Notes: generated from the sequence alone by a model not told the origin. A DNA stretch of 64,000 nucleotides from Lederbergia citri (GCF_018343625.1 NZ_JAGYPG010000001.1:103335-167334); one strand, 5' to 3'. Shown: positions 1-9,095, numbered from the stretch's first letter. Translations and numbers: made by a program.

Positions 1-420
1 TCGATGAAAATTATGGAAAAAACAATTTGGTCGAGAATTCCGTGTTAATTCTCGATGAAAATTATGGAAAAAACAATTTGGTCGAGAATTCCGTGTTAAT
101 TCTCGATGAAAATCATGGAAAAACAATTTGGTCGATTATTGCGTGATAATTATCGATGAAATTCATGGAAAAACCAAATTGATCGGTAATTTCGTGTTAA
201 TTCTCGATGAAGTTTACTGAAAATCCAATTTGATCGAGAATTTCGTGTTAATTCTCGATGAAATTCATGGAAAAACCAATTTGATCGAGAATTTCGTGTT
301 AATTCTCGATGAAATTCATGGAAAAACCAATTTGATTGAGAATTCCGTGTTAATTCTCGATGAAATTCATGGAAAATCCAATTTGGTCGATAATCCCATG
401 GTAATTCACGACAAACTGTT
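1..420. repeat. Tandem array of 50/51-bp hairpin-forming units
   Basis: Units begin with TCGATGAA at 1, 52, 103, 153, 204, 255, 306 and 357, with a decayed unit from about 408. The period is 51 bp, once 50. Each unit contains an inverted repeat, typically TCGAGAATT, a 7-nt loop (TCGTGTT or CCGTGTT) and AATTCTCGA. The right arm runs into the start of the next unit. The arms are perfect in several units. The array is cut by the left window edge, so the copy number is a minimum. Because 51 is a multiple of three, part of it is open as a 17-residue repeat, but no ribosome binding site precedes that frame. Confidence 0.9.
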
Positions 421-558
421 TAAAAACCTTACTCATATAATCATTTTTTGACTACACATTGATTTTCAAAACCAATTTAAGTCAAGTGAGATTCTAATTA
501 TACAATCGAATTTCACTTGATTTTTTCATATTTGTTGACCTTTGAAAGGAGGAGCCTT

Positions 559-993
559 ATGAACTTTTCTTTTTACAAACAAATTCCTGAAAAAGAAGTG
601 ATGGTTGGAATATTGCAAATACATGAAGATATTTTTCATGATTCTTCTGCATTGATTAGGAAAATGGTAAACAAGTCAAAAATTCTCATTGTAGTTGCCA
701 TCAAAGATTCGAGAGTAGTTGCATACAAAATGGGATACGAGCTTTCGAATGAAAAATTTTACAGTTGGCTTGGCGGTGTAGATCAAAACTATAGAAATTT
801 AGGGATTGCCACTAAGTTAATGGAAAAGCAGCATGAATATTTAAGAAAACACGGATATAAAATTGTTCAAACAAAAACGAAAAACAGATGGAGGCAAATG
901 CTGATTTTAAACTTGAAAAATGGATTTAATATTATGGATACATATACTGATAAAAATGGCGAGATCAAAATTATTCTTGAAAAAAATTTGTAG
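559..993 (+). CDS. GNAT-family N-acetyltransferase
   Basis: This 144-residue protein is a predicted acetyl-CoA-dependent N-acetyltransferase of unknown substrate. The core has the GNAT pattern: a strand with WLGGVDQNYR, then the acetyl-CoA loop RNLGIATKLM, then a C-terminal half ending in a GFNIMDTYTDKNGE-like segment. I chose the ATG at 559 because AAAGGAGG lies just upstream. A longer in-frame version from 517 would have no ribosome binding site. The C-terminal half is rich in Lys, Asn and Ile. The specific acceptor cannot be read from the sequence. Confidence 0.8.
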   Translation: MNFSFYKQIPEKEVMVGILQIHEDIFHDSSALIRKMVNKSKILIVVAIKDSRVVAYKMGYELSNEKFYSWLGGVDQNYRNLGIATKLMEKQHEYLRKHGYKIVQTKTKNRWRQMLILNLKNGFNIMDTYTDKNGEIKIILEKNL

Positions 994-1024
994 TTGGTTT
1001 CTCGATGTTGGAGGGGAATAATGA

Positions 1025-1633
1025 ATGAATATTTCCGAAATAAAATTCAATGACCTAACAGATGAATTAATGAGCAAACTACTTTATAGCGATATAAATG
1101 ACGACCTTGAAAAAGGTGATTGCATCATGGTTTTTGGCAGTAGTAAAGCTGTGCAATATCGTTTGCCGAAAGCTTTGCAGCTATACCATGAAGGAAGGGC
1201 GAATAAACTGTTATTTTCTGGAGGGGTCGCGTGGAATGGAAATTCTTTTCCAGAAGCAATAGTATTGAAAAATAAAGCACTGGATTTAGGAATTCCAGAA
1301 GAAGATATTTTGGTTGAAACCATTTCCACGAATACGAAGGAAAATATACTGGCATCGTTATTAGTGTTAGATAGACATTTTGATTTACACAAAGTAAAGA
1401 GACTATTGATCGTAACAGCCAGTTACCACATGCGGAGGACGTATTTGACTTTAAAGACGTACATGCCAAGTTGGATTGAATTTTCTCTTTGCCCAGCAGA
1501 AGACCAAAGTACGAAAATCGACAACTGGTTTTTAAACGTGCACGGCAGAAAGAGGGTAATGGAAGAGTCACGAAAAATAATAACCTATATAAAAGAAGGC
1601 GCTATTGTTGACGCGCCTCTTCCTAAAATGTAG
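1025..1633 (+). CDS. YdcF/DUF218-family protein
   Basis: This 202-residue protein is of the YdcF/SanA/ElyC (DUF218) type. Visible family features are a first strand with IMVFGSS, the segment LLFSGGVAWNG, a PEA motif, and the ETISTNTKENI stretch, which corresponds to the conserved E-x-x-S-x-(N/D)-T-x-E-N motif. The next strand reads LLIVTASYHMRR, with the Tyr-His-x-Arg-Arg segment typical of the family. There is no signal peptide or membrane helix, so a cytoplasmic location is expected. Members have been linked to envelope metabolism, but the reaction is not settled. TTGGAGGGGAATA precedes the ATG. Confidence 0.8.
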   Translation: MNISEIKFNDLTDELMSKLLYSDINDDLEKGDCIMVFGSSKAVQYRLPKALQLYHEGRANKLLFSGGVAWNGNSFPEAIVLKNKALDLGIPEEDILVETISTNTKENILASLLVLDRHFDLHKVKRLLIVTASYHMRRTYLTLKTYMPSWIEFSLCPAEDQSTKIDNWFLNVHGRKRVMEESRKIITYIKEGAIVDAPLPKM

Positions 1634-1638
1634 ATGCC

Positions 1639-1782
1639 TTAATACTCGATTTCCTCATAGTCTTTTGGTTGAGGTATCGGTTTACCAGTCTCTTGGTCAA
1701 AATAATCATCCACTGATTGCTGGCGTTCATTTTTTAAATCATCATTACTATTATTTTTACTTTGCAAGTTTTGTTTTTTCAA
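1639..1782 (-). CDS. Small hydrophilic protein, 47 residues
   Basis: I do not recognise the family. The gene reads right to left from a TTG start at 1782, preceded by GGAGGG at ideal distance, and stops at 1639. The product begins MKKQNLQSKNN, is rich in Asn, Gln, Asp and Glu, and ends DYEEIEY. It has no hydrophobic segment. It sits tail to tail with the YdcF gene, five bases apart. The strong ribosome binding site and gene-like codon use support a real gene. Small Bacillus proteins of this composition are often sporulation genes, but that is only a guess. Confidence 0.6.
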   Translation of the reverse strand: MKKQNLQSKNNSNDDLKNERQQSVDDYFDQETGKPIPQPKDYEEIEY

Positions 1783-2846
<1,064 letters not shown>

Positions 2847-2956
2847 TGAACGAAAATTAATGCTCCCTAGTAAACAATGACAAAACAAAGCAGAAAGAGA
2901 CAGGATAGAGAGCTCTGGTATTGATATGATTTATTCAAGGGAAGGGGGCTTGCTGT

Positions 2957-3811
2957 ATGGCATGGGTTGAATCTTTGCAAAAAGCAATTGATTTTATGGA
3001 AGATCATTTGCTGGAAGACATGACAATGGAGAAAATTGCACAACAAGCAAACTCATCGCAATTTCATTTCCAACGAACATTTTCAATATTAACGGATATA
3101 ACTGTTGGCGAATATGTAAGGCGGCGAAGGCTGACATTAGCTGCACAAGATTTAATAAGAACAAATGAGAAAATCATTGATTTAGCCCTAAAATATGGCT
3201 ATGACTCTCCCGAGGCTTTCTCGAAGGCTTTTCGAAGACAACATGGTATCACCCCAACTGATGCACGAAAAAATATGGGAAAGCTGAAATCATATAACCG
3301 CTTGGTGATCCAAGTGAGCCTGAAAGGGGCAGAGCCAATGCAATACAAAATTGTAGAAAAAGAAAGTTTTCAAGTTGTGGGAGTTAAGGAAAGTTTTTCG
3401 TGGGAAAACGGAGAAAACTTAATCGGCATTCCAAAAATGTGGGAAAAAGTACATCAGGAAGGAATAGTTGACACACTTGTTAAAGTTAATGATGCTTCAC
3501 TCAAAGGGATATTAGGTGTTTGTCATGCCCCATTATCGAATGGGAAAATAAATTATTGGGTTGCAGCCGCTTCTGAAAGTGATGTCCCAAATGGTTTTGA
3601 GAACTTAACAATTCCTGCATCAAAATGGTCAGTATTCGAAGTCCATGGTGCTATGCCAGATGCCATGCAAAACGCGTGGAAAAAAATCCACTCTGAATGG
3701 TTTCCCTCGAGCGGCTATGTACATGCAGGAACTCCTGACTTAGAAGTTTATACAGATGACAATCCATACAGCCCAGATTGTTATTCAGAAATATGGATTC
3801 CAGTAAAATAA
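2957..3811 (+). CDS. AraC-family regulator with GyrI-like effector domain
   Basis: This 284-residue transcription regulator has two parts. Residues 1 to about 105 are a tandem helix-turn-helix AraC domain, with MEKIAQQANSSQFHFQRTF as the first unit and IIDLALKYGYDSPEAFSKAF as the second. Residues about 120 to 284 form a GyrI-like effector-binding domain ending EIWIPVK, a typical end for that fold. The order is the same as in Rob/SoxS-like multidrug-responsive regulators that carry a C-terminal drug-binding domain. GGGAAGGGGG precedes the ATG. Its target is unknown. The gene is followed by a structured GGGGACAGG element. Confidence 0.88.
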   Translation: MAWVESLQKAIDFMEDHLLEDMTMEKIAQQANSSQFHFQRTFSILTDITVGEYVRRRRLTLAAQDLIRTNEKIIDLALKYGYDSPEAFSKAFRRQHGITPTDARKNMGKLKSYNRLVIQVSLKGAEPMQYKIVEKESFQVVGVKESFSWENGENLIGIPKMWEKVHQEGIVDTLVKVNDASLKGILGVCHAPLSNGKINYWVAAASESDVPNGFENLTIPASKWSVFEVHGAMPDAMQNAWKKIHSEWFPSSGYVHAGTPDLEVYTDDNPYSPDCYSEIWIPVK

Positions 3812-3818
3812 TTCTTAC

Positions 3819-3866
3819 CGGGGACAGGTTCAAAGGGGACGGGTTCATTTGAACCTGTCCCTGTTT
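3819..3866. repeat. GGGGACAGG-type palindromic intergenic element (C1)
   Basis: GGGGACAGGTTCAAA at 3820 is matched by TTTGAACCTGTCCC ending at 3861, with a partial internal repeat GGGGACGGGTTC between them. The second arm is followed by TGTTTTTA, so the element can act as the terminator of the AraC-type gene. A second member with the same core lies at 17076. Related palindromes with this core occur in many bacterial genomes. Confidence 0.8.
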
Positions 3867-3936
3867 TTATTAAAAAAAGGAAAAACTCCTAGTGTTATAG
3901 AACATTATTAGACAGAAATATTTAGGGGGCAAGGAA

Positions 3937-4167
3937 ATGACTAATATCGATAAAAGAAATAGATTAGATGAGTCTCCTTTTACTTATAGAGTAAGTAAAA
4001 ATGATACTGTTTTTATTGATTTTAAGGGAAAATTAGTGAAAACACTAAAAGGTAAAGAAGCTGAAAAAATCTTGATTAAAATAAGATCAGCAGCGAACGA
4101 AAAAGAGCTACAGCTTATACTGGCGAAAATAACGGGAAATTTTAAGAGAGGGAATGAGCGTATTTGA
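3937..4167 (+). CDS. Hypothetical protein, 76 residues
   Basis: I do not recognise the family. The protein starts MTNIDKRNRLDESPF, contains a strand-rich segment (VFIDFKGKLVKTLKG) and a charged helix with KIRSAANEKELQLILAKITGNFKRG. It is basic and has no membrane segment. TTAGGGGGCAAGGA precedes the ATG at 3937. It lies 50 bp before the Nudix gene in the same direction and may share a transcript with it. The ribosome binding site and compact fold-like pattern support a real gene. Confidence 0.7.
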   Translation: MTNIDKRNRLDESPFTYRVSKNDTVFIDFKGKLVKTLKGKEAEKILIKIRSAANEKELQLILAKITGNFKRGNERI

Positions 4168-4217
4168 AACGAATATAAGCACGTTAGAAAACTTACAAAA
4201 GGAGGAAAAACAGAAAG

Positions 4218-4649
4218 ATGTTCATCGTTAATACAGAAGCGGCCATTTTTAATAATGGCAAATGGCTCATTATTGAAAGAAGCAAAAAGGAAGAACATGC
4301 AGGCGGAATGTTATCGCTTATCGGTGGGAAAGTGGATCAAGAAGGAAACTCCTCTGATATATTAGAACGAACTGTGAAACGCGAGATTTTTGAAGAGGTA
4401 GGGGTTAAGGTAAAAGATCAGCTGCACTATGTCCACAGTACATCATTTGTTACGGATAAAGGTAACCATGTTGTGGATGTCGTTTTCCTAGCTGAATATG
4501 AAAGTGGTGAAGCATTTCCAAAAAGTCCGGATGAAGTTGATGAAGTATTGTGGCTAACATATGATGAAATTATGGAACATCCGAACTCGCCGCCTTATTT
4601 AAAGGATAATATTACAATGGCTGAGCAACTAAAAAGGAAGGTTTTTTAA
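4218..4649 (+). CDS. Nudix hydrolase
   Basis: This 143-residue Nudix protein hydrolyses an unknown nucleoside diphosphate derivative. The Nudix box is recognisable as GGKVDQEG followed by REIFEEVGV. The spacing from the first Gly pair to the Arg-Glu is about four residues longer than the canonical box, a variant seen in some subfamilies. The catalytic REIFEE glutamates are intact. An AAAGGAGG site precedes the ATG at 4218. The stop overlaps the ATG of the following acetyltransferase at 4649, so the two are co-translated. Confidence 0.85.
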   Translation: MFIVNTEAAIFNNGKWLIIERSKKEEHAGGMLSLIGGKVDQEGNSSDILERTVKREIFEEVGVKVKDQLHYVHSTSFVTDKGNHVVDVVFLAEYESGEAFPKSPDEVDEVLWLTYDEIMEHPNSPPYLKDNITMAEQLKRKVF

Positions 4650-5191
4650 TGAAAGTGTTTAATGGTGATAGGATTATACTCCGTGAAATTGTGGGAAAAG
4701 ATTGGCATGATATCCATACTTATGCTTCCCTACCTGAAGTATCACGTTTTCAACCATGGGGACCAAATACAGAAGAAGATACGAAAGCTTTTGTGAATCA
4801 AATTCTTAATGACTCAAAAGTCCGACCAAGAACACGTTATGTTTATGCAATCATTGAAAAAGTAGATAATAACATGTTGGGTTCATGCGAACTAAACATC
4901 CGTGACTTCCCGAATCGAACAGGAGAAGTTGCCTATATTATTCATCCTGATTATTGGGGAAAGGGCTACGCAACTTAGGCTGCCACGCATATGATTGAAT
5001 TCGGATTTGAAACATTTAATCTGCATCGAATTTTTGCCACATGTGATACAAGAAATATCGGTTCTGCAAAGGTTCTGGAAAAAATAGGAATGACCTTAGA
5101 AGGAAGGATGCGTGAAGATTTATTAATAAAAGATGGATGGCGTGATTCTTACTTATATAGCATTCTCGAACATGAATGGAAAGCTAGATAA
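4649..5191 (+). pseudogene. RimJ/RimL-type N-acetyltransferase with an in-frame stop
   Basis: This is a GNAT protein of about 180 residues of the ribosomal-protein-acetylating type (RimJ/RimL). It opens VFNGDRIILREIVGKDW and contains PDYWGKGYAT, the acetyl-CoA-binding loop. A TAG at 4976-4978 falls directly after this loop. The same frame then continues with AATHMIEFGFETFNLHRI, CDTRNIGSAKVLEKIGM and a normal C-terminus to 5191. Only one codon is wrong, so this is a very recent nonsense mutation, a programmed or suppressed stop, or a sequence error. The truncated 109-residue product would lack the second half of the fold. Confidence 0.85.
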
Positions 5192-5219
5192 CAAAAGGCA
5201 TTTTATCTAGCTTTCCATT
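5175..5219. terminator. Bidirectional terminator overlapping the acetyltransferase stop
   Basis: AATGGAAAGCTAGATAA (5175-5191) pairs perfectly over 17 bp with 5203-5219 around an 11-nt loop. The left arm encodes the last residues and stop of the acetyltransferase frame. It separates that gene from the convergent lipoprotein gene. Confidence 0.85.
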
Positions 5220-5226
5220 TACTTGT

Positions 5227-6147
5227 TTATAGATCTTTTCGTCTCCTTCTTTTAAACACGAAGAAGACGGCTCCCGCAATCAGTAAAAGTAAAACAATTA
5301 CAGGTAAATTCCCTACAAAAAAGACAACGAGAGCTGAACAAGCCGCTAAAATAAAATTCATGCTATCGACAAATTGTTTCTTCGTTTTCTCCCAAGTATT
5401 TAAATCTTTACTGTCTATTCCCGGAATGACAACACGAGTTTCTGTCATATGAATCTCAACAGTTGAAAAGGAAGTTTGATTTTCTAAGTATTTCATCCTG
5501 CCTACTAAGACTTCAATTTCTTCTTGCACTTTTGCTAAATCCGATGAGATTTTTAATAAATCCTCCGTCTTTTTTGCATCAGCCATAAAGTCAAGCAGTC
5601 TTTTTTCAACCGCTCTTTTCGATGTAAGTCGCGATTCTAAATCTACATATTCTTCGGTTACATCTTGCCCCGTTACGTTTCGTCCTAAAATTTCTGCCGC
5701 TTGTTTTTCGGTGTCATTTAAAAACGTTTGAAAATGTTTTTCGGGAATACGAACGATAATCGTTCCGCTCACTGTTTCATCGGTTTCGCGATAAATATTT
5801 GATTCAACGATATATCCTCCATACTCTTTTACTTTCTTTTCGATGTTCAGTTGTGCGCTCTCAAATTTTTTAACCTTAACTTGCAATAGTGCTTGATGAA
5901 TGATCATTCTATCTGTTTTTATGTCTGTATTTTTAGCTTCCATCGCCTTGTCTGCATTTTCACCATCTTCTCGCGGCATTTCCATTGCTACTTCATTTGA
6001 TAATCTTTCTTTAGATAAATCCATTTGATCTGTAGCTAAAGAAGACTCATAGCTACCGCCACTACTTTTGCCTTCACTTGAATTTTTTGAACTGCATGCG
6101 GTCATGAAAAGACTGGCCAATAATAAAAGCAAAAACCCCTTTTTCAC
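5227..6147 (-). CDS. DUF4349 membrane lipoprotein
   Basis: This 306-residue surface protein has a lipoprotein signal (KKGFLLLLLASLFMTAC, lipobox MTAC), a Ser/Gly/Glu-rich linker, a DUF4349 domain with the segment TGTIIVRIPEKHF-like strand, and a long coiled coil (about residues 170-230). It ends with a membrane helix (LPVIVLLLLIAGAVFFVF) and a basic tail. It should be anchored at both ends with the coiled coil outside. I chose the GTG at 6147 because AGGAGGGCATTTT precedes it and the signal peptide then begins correctly. Upstream codons to 6204 are probably not translated. The function of DUF4349 is not known. Confidence 0.85.
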   Translation of the reverse strand: MKKGFLLLLLASLFMTACSSKNSSEGKSSGGSYESSLATDQMDLSKERLSNEVAMEMPREDGENADKAMEAKNTDIKTDRMIIHQALLQVKVKKFESAQLNIEKKVKEYGGYIVESNIYRETDETVSGTIIVRIPEKHFQTFLNDTEKQAAEILGRNVTGQDVTEEYVDLESRLTSKRAVEKRLLDFMADAKKTEDLLKISSDLAKVQEEIEVLVGRMKYLENQTSFSTVEIHMTETRVVIPGIDSKDLNTWEKTKKQFVDSMNFILAACSALVVFFVGNLPVIVLLLLIAGAVFFVFKRRRRKDL

Positions 6148-6285
6148 AAAATGCCCTCCTGTCTGTTTAACATATTCGACGTTTAAAGAAAAGATAAGTT
6201 GCACTTCATTTTTTTAAGAAGGAATATATGTGTAAATCGCGAATGATAAAGATTACACGAAGATTAAGGAGTTGGTAAAAAATGT

Positions 6286-7125
6286 GTGGGATTTGTATCT
6301 AGACATGCTGTAAGAGATTCGGAATTAGAAAAGTACAGAAATCAACATTTGAAAAATGCTTTGAAAGATTTGACAAGTGACCCTAATATTTTAGCCATTT
6401 ACGAAAGTGGTTCTCTGGCAAAAGGAAATTTTGATCTCTATTCAGATATTGATCTTCATATCGTTGTAAAGCAGGAAACGAAAGACGAGTTTATTAAGGC
6501 GAAACGTAAAAGAGTGGGTAATTGGGGAAACGTTTTGTTTTATGAAGATTGGTCACCAACAGCTCCTGTTATCGTCACTCATTTCGATAGTTTTGTAAAA
6601 ATAGACTCATGGTATAAGGAACCGGATGAATTAGTTCCAACTGTTTGGCTTCACGGAATAAAAGCACATTTTGATCCACACCGACTAATTGAAACATTAA
6701 TCAACGAATCAACGTCTATAAAATATGAAATAACCACGGAAGAAGTAGATTTTTGGCAGGGAAAATTCTTTGCTTTTTTGCATGAAATGTATCGTGCGGT
6801 TATGCGAGAAGAAAAGTATTATGCACTATGCAATTTAGATCGCCTCCGCTGGCTAATTGTTTCCGGATGGTATATGGAAATGGGAGTTCATCTTGATAGT
6901 CCATATGGAGTTTGGTCAAAGTTAGAAGGAAAGAGGAGTCATTTGCATAAATGGCAATTATCGCTATTAGAAAGTTGGGACTGCAGCAGGGATTCCAATG
7001 AAATGATGAAAACAGCGGTAAGTATGGTTCCAGAATTTTTAAGAATCAATAAGCTGTTGTGCAACCTCGTCCAAAAAGAGGAAAACGAGGAAGAATGTAA
7101 AAGAATTATAGAAATGGTTATATGA
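6286..7125 (+). CDS. Nucleotidyltransferase-domain protein
   Basis: This 279-residue protein has an N-terminal polymerase-beta-type nucleotidyltransferase domain. The signature GSLAKG is followed by YSDIDLHIVV, giving the GS-x10-DxD metal-binding pattern at about residues 40-60. The C-terminal part is helical. The architecture is that of the aminoglycoside or lincosamide nucleotidyltransferase-like family, but the substrate cannot be told. The start is uncertain. TAAGGAG is best placed for an ATG at 6282 that is out of frame and closes at once, while the in-frame GTG at 6286 is 14 bases from it. A small frameshift near the start is possible. Confidence 0.8.
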   Translation: MGFVSRHAVRDSELEKYRNQHLKNALKDLTSDPNILAIYESGSLAKGNFDLYSDIDLHIVVKQETKDEFIKAKRKRVGNWGNVLFYEDWSPTAPVIVTHFDSFVKIDSWYKEPDELVPTVWLHGIKAHFDPHRLIETLINESTSIKYEITTEEVDFWQGKFFAFLHEMYRAVMREEKYYALCNLDRLRWLIVSGWYMEMGVHLDSPYGVWSKLEGKRSHLHKWQLSLLESWDCSRDSNEMMKTAVSMVPEFLRINKLLCNLVQKEENEEECKRIIEMVI

Positions 7126-7135
7126 TTCTGGGAAT

Positions 7136-7168
7136 AAGCTTGCCGTCTTATTAGGAGGCAAGCTTTTG
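7136..7168 (+). terminator. Rho-independent terminator
   Basis: AAGCTTGCC (7136-7144) pairs with GGCAAGCTT (7157-7165) and is followed by TTG. It ends the nucleotidyltransferase transcript. Confidence 0.75.
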
Positions 7169-7188
7169 TAAAATGAGGGGGTTATAAT

Positions 7189-7671
7189 TTGAAAAATGAA
7201 CATCCAAAACATATTATCGCCGTTTCTGCATATGTCACAAATGAGAACGGAGAACTTTTATTAGTTAAAACACATTCACGTTCTGATACATGGGAGTGTC
7301 CAGGCGGACAAGTAGAAATGGGAGAACCATTGGACGAAGTAGTTTGTAGAGAAGTATTAGAGGAAACAGGCATTGTAATTCGTCCAATTGGGATTACAGG
7401 AATCTATTATAATACGACTAGTTATATTTTATCCGTAGTTTTTAAGGCAGCGTATGTAAGTGGTAAGATTAAAATACAGCCTGAGGAAATACGAGAAGCC
7501 AGGTTCATTAAGGTAAAAGAATCGAATATCGAAGAGTACATAACCCGTCCACATATGAGAAGTCGTACGATTGATGCAATGAATGTAAAGAACTTCATTC
7601 CCTATGAAACGTGGGAAGTCGAACCGTATCAATTAACCGGGAGATTAGAAGGGGATTGGAATGAAGGCTAA
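7189..7671 (+). CDS. Nudix hydrolase
   Basis: This 160-residue Nudix protein carries a canonical box, GGQVEMGEPLDEVV followed by CREVLEETGI, matching G-x5-E-x7-REUxEExGU at about residues 38-60. The beta-strand AVSAYVTNENGELLLVK precedes the box. Likely substrates are small nucleotides, which I cannot specify. The start is TTG at 7189 with GAGGGGG upstream. Its 3' end overlaps the next gene by 11 bp, and a chain of close or overlapping genes continues to 9095, so a shared transcript is likely. Confidence 0.87.
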   Translation: MKNEHPKHIIAVSAYVTNENGELLLVKTHSRSDTWECPGGQVEMGEPLDEVVCREVLEETGIVIRPIGITGIYYNTTSYILSVVFKAAYVSGKIKIQPEEIREARFIKVKESNIEEYITRPHMRSRTIDAMNVKNFIPYETWEVEPYQLTGRLEGDWNEG

Positions 7672-8098
7672 TATTTTGCGAAGCTTTATCATTGTATTCA
7701 TCTTATCCTTCCTAATAGCACCAAATTCAAAGGCGAGCTGGGCATATTCATTTGTAGTATGGGATGGATATGTTTATGTTGTAAGTGATGAGTCCGTAGA
7801 AAACATTGATAAAGAAATTGGGCATGTGACGAAATACTCCGATAAAGAGGGAACGTATTGGGGCAACTTCTCTAATACTTTTAAAAAAGGAACTAAATAC
7901 TATTCAATAACCGATATAAGTACAAATGAGGCAATTGCCGTTCAAACATCAGATGGTACATATATAAAAGCAATTAGAGAAGGGGAGTTTAAGAGCCAGC
8001 TGCCATTGTCTACAGTTATCGCTTGTATTATCTTCGTGTTTGTCCTCATTTTAGGGATTATTATTTTTAGGGAGAAAAAAGGGGAATTAAACCTATGA
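7661..8098 (+). CDS. Membrane-anchored exported protein, 145 residues
   Basis: I do not recognise a named family. The protein has a signal-like N-terminus (ILRSFIIVFILSFLIAPNSKA), an extracellular domain with Tyr-rich strands (WDGYVYVVSDESV, GTKYYSITDIST), a C-terminal membrane helix (TVIACIIFVFVLILGIIIF) and a short charged tail. It is probably displayed outside and anchored at the C-terminus. It overlaps the Nudix gene upstream and the ASCH gene downstream (4 bp), so it is translationally coupled to both. Confidence 0.75.
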   Translation: MKANILRSFIIVFILSFLIAPNSKASWAYSFVVWDGYVYVVSDESVENIDKEIGHVTKYSDKEGTYWGNFSNTFKKGTKYYSITDISTNEAIAVQTSDGTYIKAIREGEFKSQLPLSTVIACIIFVFVLILGIIIFREKKGELNL

Positions 8099-8535
8099 AT
8101 CAAGTAGAAGCTTATTGGGAGAAATTTTTAGCAGAGAAAAATACTCCGAACCAACCTTATACATCATGGCATTTTGAATTAAATGAAAGATTAGCAAATG
8201 AATTATTGGAACTTGTTTTAAATGGAAAGAAGAGAGCAACAGCACCTTCCATTCATGATTTTGAACATGAGCCTCTTCCAAAAGTGGGAGATTATAGCGT
8301 CATCACGAATTGGGCAGGTGAACCGAAATGCATTATTCAAACGACATCTGTTCAAATTCTTGCATTTAAGGATGTAACGTTCGAATTAGCAAGATTAGAA
8401 GGCGAAGATGACAATTTGGAAACATGGCGAGAAGGGCATATAAGATACTATACACAAGTATGTAAGGCTGTTAATCAAGAATTTACGTGGGATATGCCTG
8501 TTGTTTTTGAACAATTTAAGGTCGTTTATCAGTAA
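8095..8535 (+). CDS. ASCH-domain protein
   Basis: This 146-residue protein is a typical ASCH (YhfF-like) protein. It has the helix ELLELVLNGKKRATAPS, where the invariant G-K-K-x-x-T segment corresponds to the RNA/nucleotide-binding motif, then PKVGDYSVITNW and IIQTTSVQILAF. The C-terminal REGHIRYYT and WDMPVVFEQFKVVY segments are also usual. ASCH proteins relate to the PUA fold. One member (YqfB) is reported to be an amidohydrolase acting on N4-acetylcytidine, but the role here is unknown. The start overlaps the upstream stop by 4 bp. Confidence 0.85.
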   Translation: MNQVEAYWEKFLAEKNTPNQPYTSWHFELNERLANELLELVLNGKKRATAPSIHDFEHEPLPKVGDYSVITNWAGEPKCIIQTTSVQILAFKDVTFELARLEGEDDNLETWREGHIRYYTQVCKAVNQEFTWDMPVVFEQFKVVYQ

Positions 8536-8549
8536 GGAGAGAAATAATA

Positions 8550-9095
8550 ATGGATATAAAGATAGTCGTTGGAGCGGGGGAATATAATAACAATCCGGGT
8601 TGGATCCATACACAGGAAAATGAACTAAATTTATTGGATAATTCAACTTGGGAAAAAAGATACGAAAAAAATTCCGTTACCGCTATTGTGGCCGAACATG
8701 TTTGGGAACATCTTACTTATGAAGAAGGAATAGAGGCAGCTAATATTTGTTATACATACTTAAAGTCATCTGGATATATTCGTTGTGCGGTGCCCGATGG
8801 TTTTTTCCCGGATGAAACTTATCAAAATGTAGTGAAGGTTGGAGGGCCAGGTCCTAAAGATCATCCTGCTGCAAGTCATAAAATCGTATATAACTATAAA
8901 TCACTATCCGACATGTTCCGCACTGCTGGTTTTGAAGTGAAACTATTGGAATACCACGACGAAGAAGGGAACTTTCATTATAATCAATGGGACGAGAAAA
9001 AAGGTTTTATTTTTCGATCTAAGTATCATGATCCGAGGAATAAGGGTGATAATTTCGTGTCTCCGTCGATAATTGTGGATGCTATTAAAATCTAA
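8550..9095 (+). CDS. Predicted SAM-dependent methyltransferase-like protein
   Basis: This 181-residue protein resembles the short methyltransferases that lack an obvious motif I glycine loop. It starts MDIKIVVGAGEYNNNPGW, has AIVAEHVWEHLTYEEGIEA (the EHVWEHL segment is typical of the acceptor-loop region), then YIRCAVPDGFFPD and a C-terminal SIIVDAIK strand. The glycine-rich GAGEYNN near the N-terminus may bind SAM. The substrate is unknown. TAAGGAGAG precedes the ATG. It is the last gene of the 7189-9095 run. Confidence 0.7.
   Translation: MDIKIVVGAGEYNNNPGWIHTQENELNLLDNSTWEKRYEKNSVTAIVAEHVWEHLTYEEGIEAANICYTYLKSSGYIRCAVPDGFFPDETYQNVVKVGGPGPKDHPAASHKIVYNYKSLSDMFRTAGFEVKLLEYHDEEGNFHYNQWDEKKGFIFRSKYHDPRNKGDNFVSPSIIVDAIKI

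Noticed and set aside
230..451. ORF of 73 residues made of a 17-residue repeat (LDEIHGKTNLIENFV)
   Set aside because: It starts at TTG inside the tandem array with no ribosome binding site, and the upstream unit of 50 bp breaks the frame. It follows from the 51-bp period.
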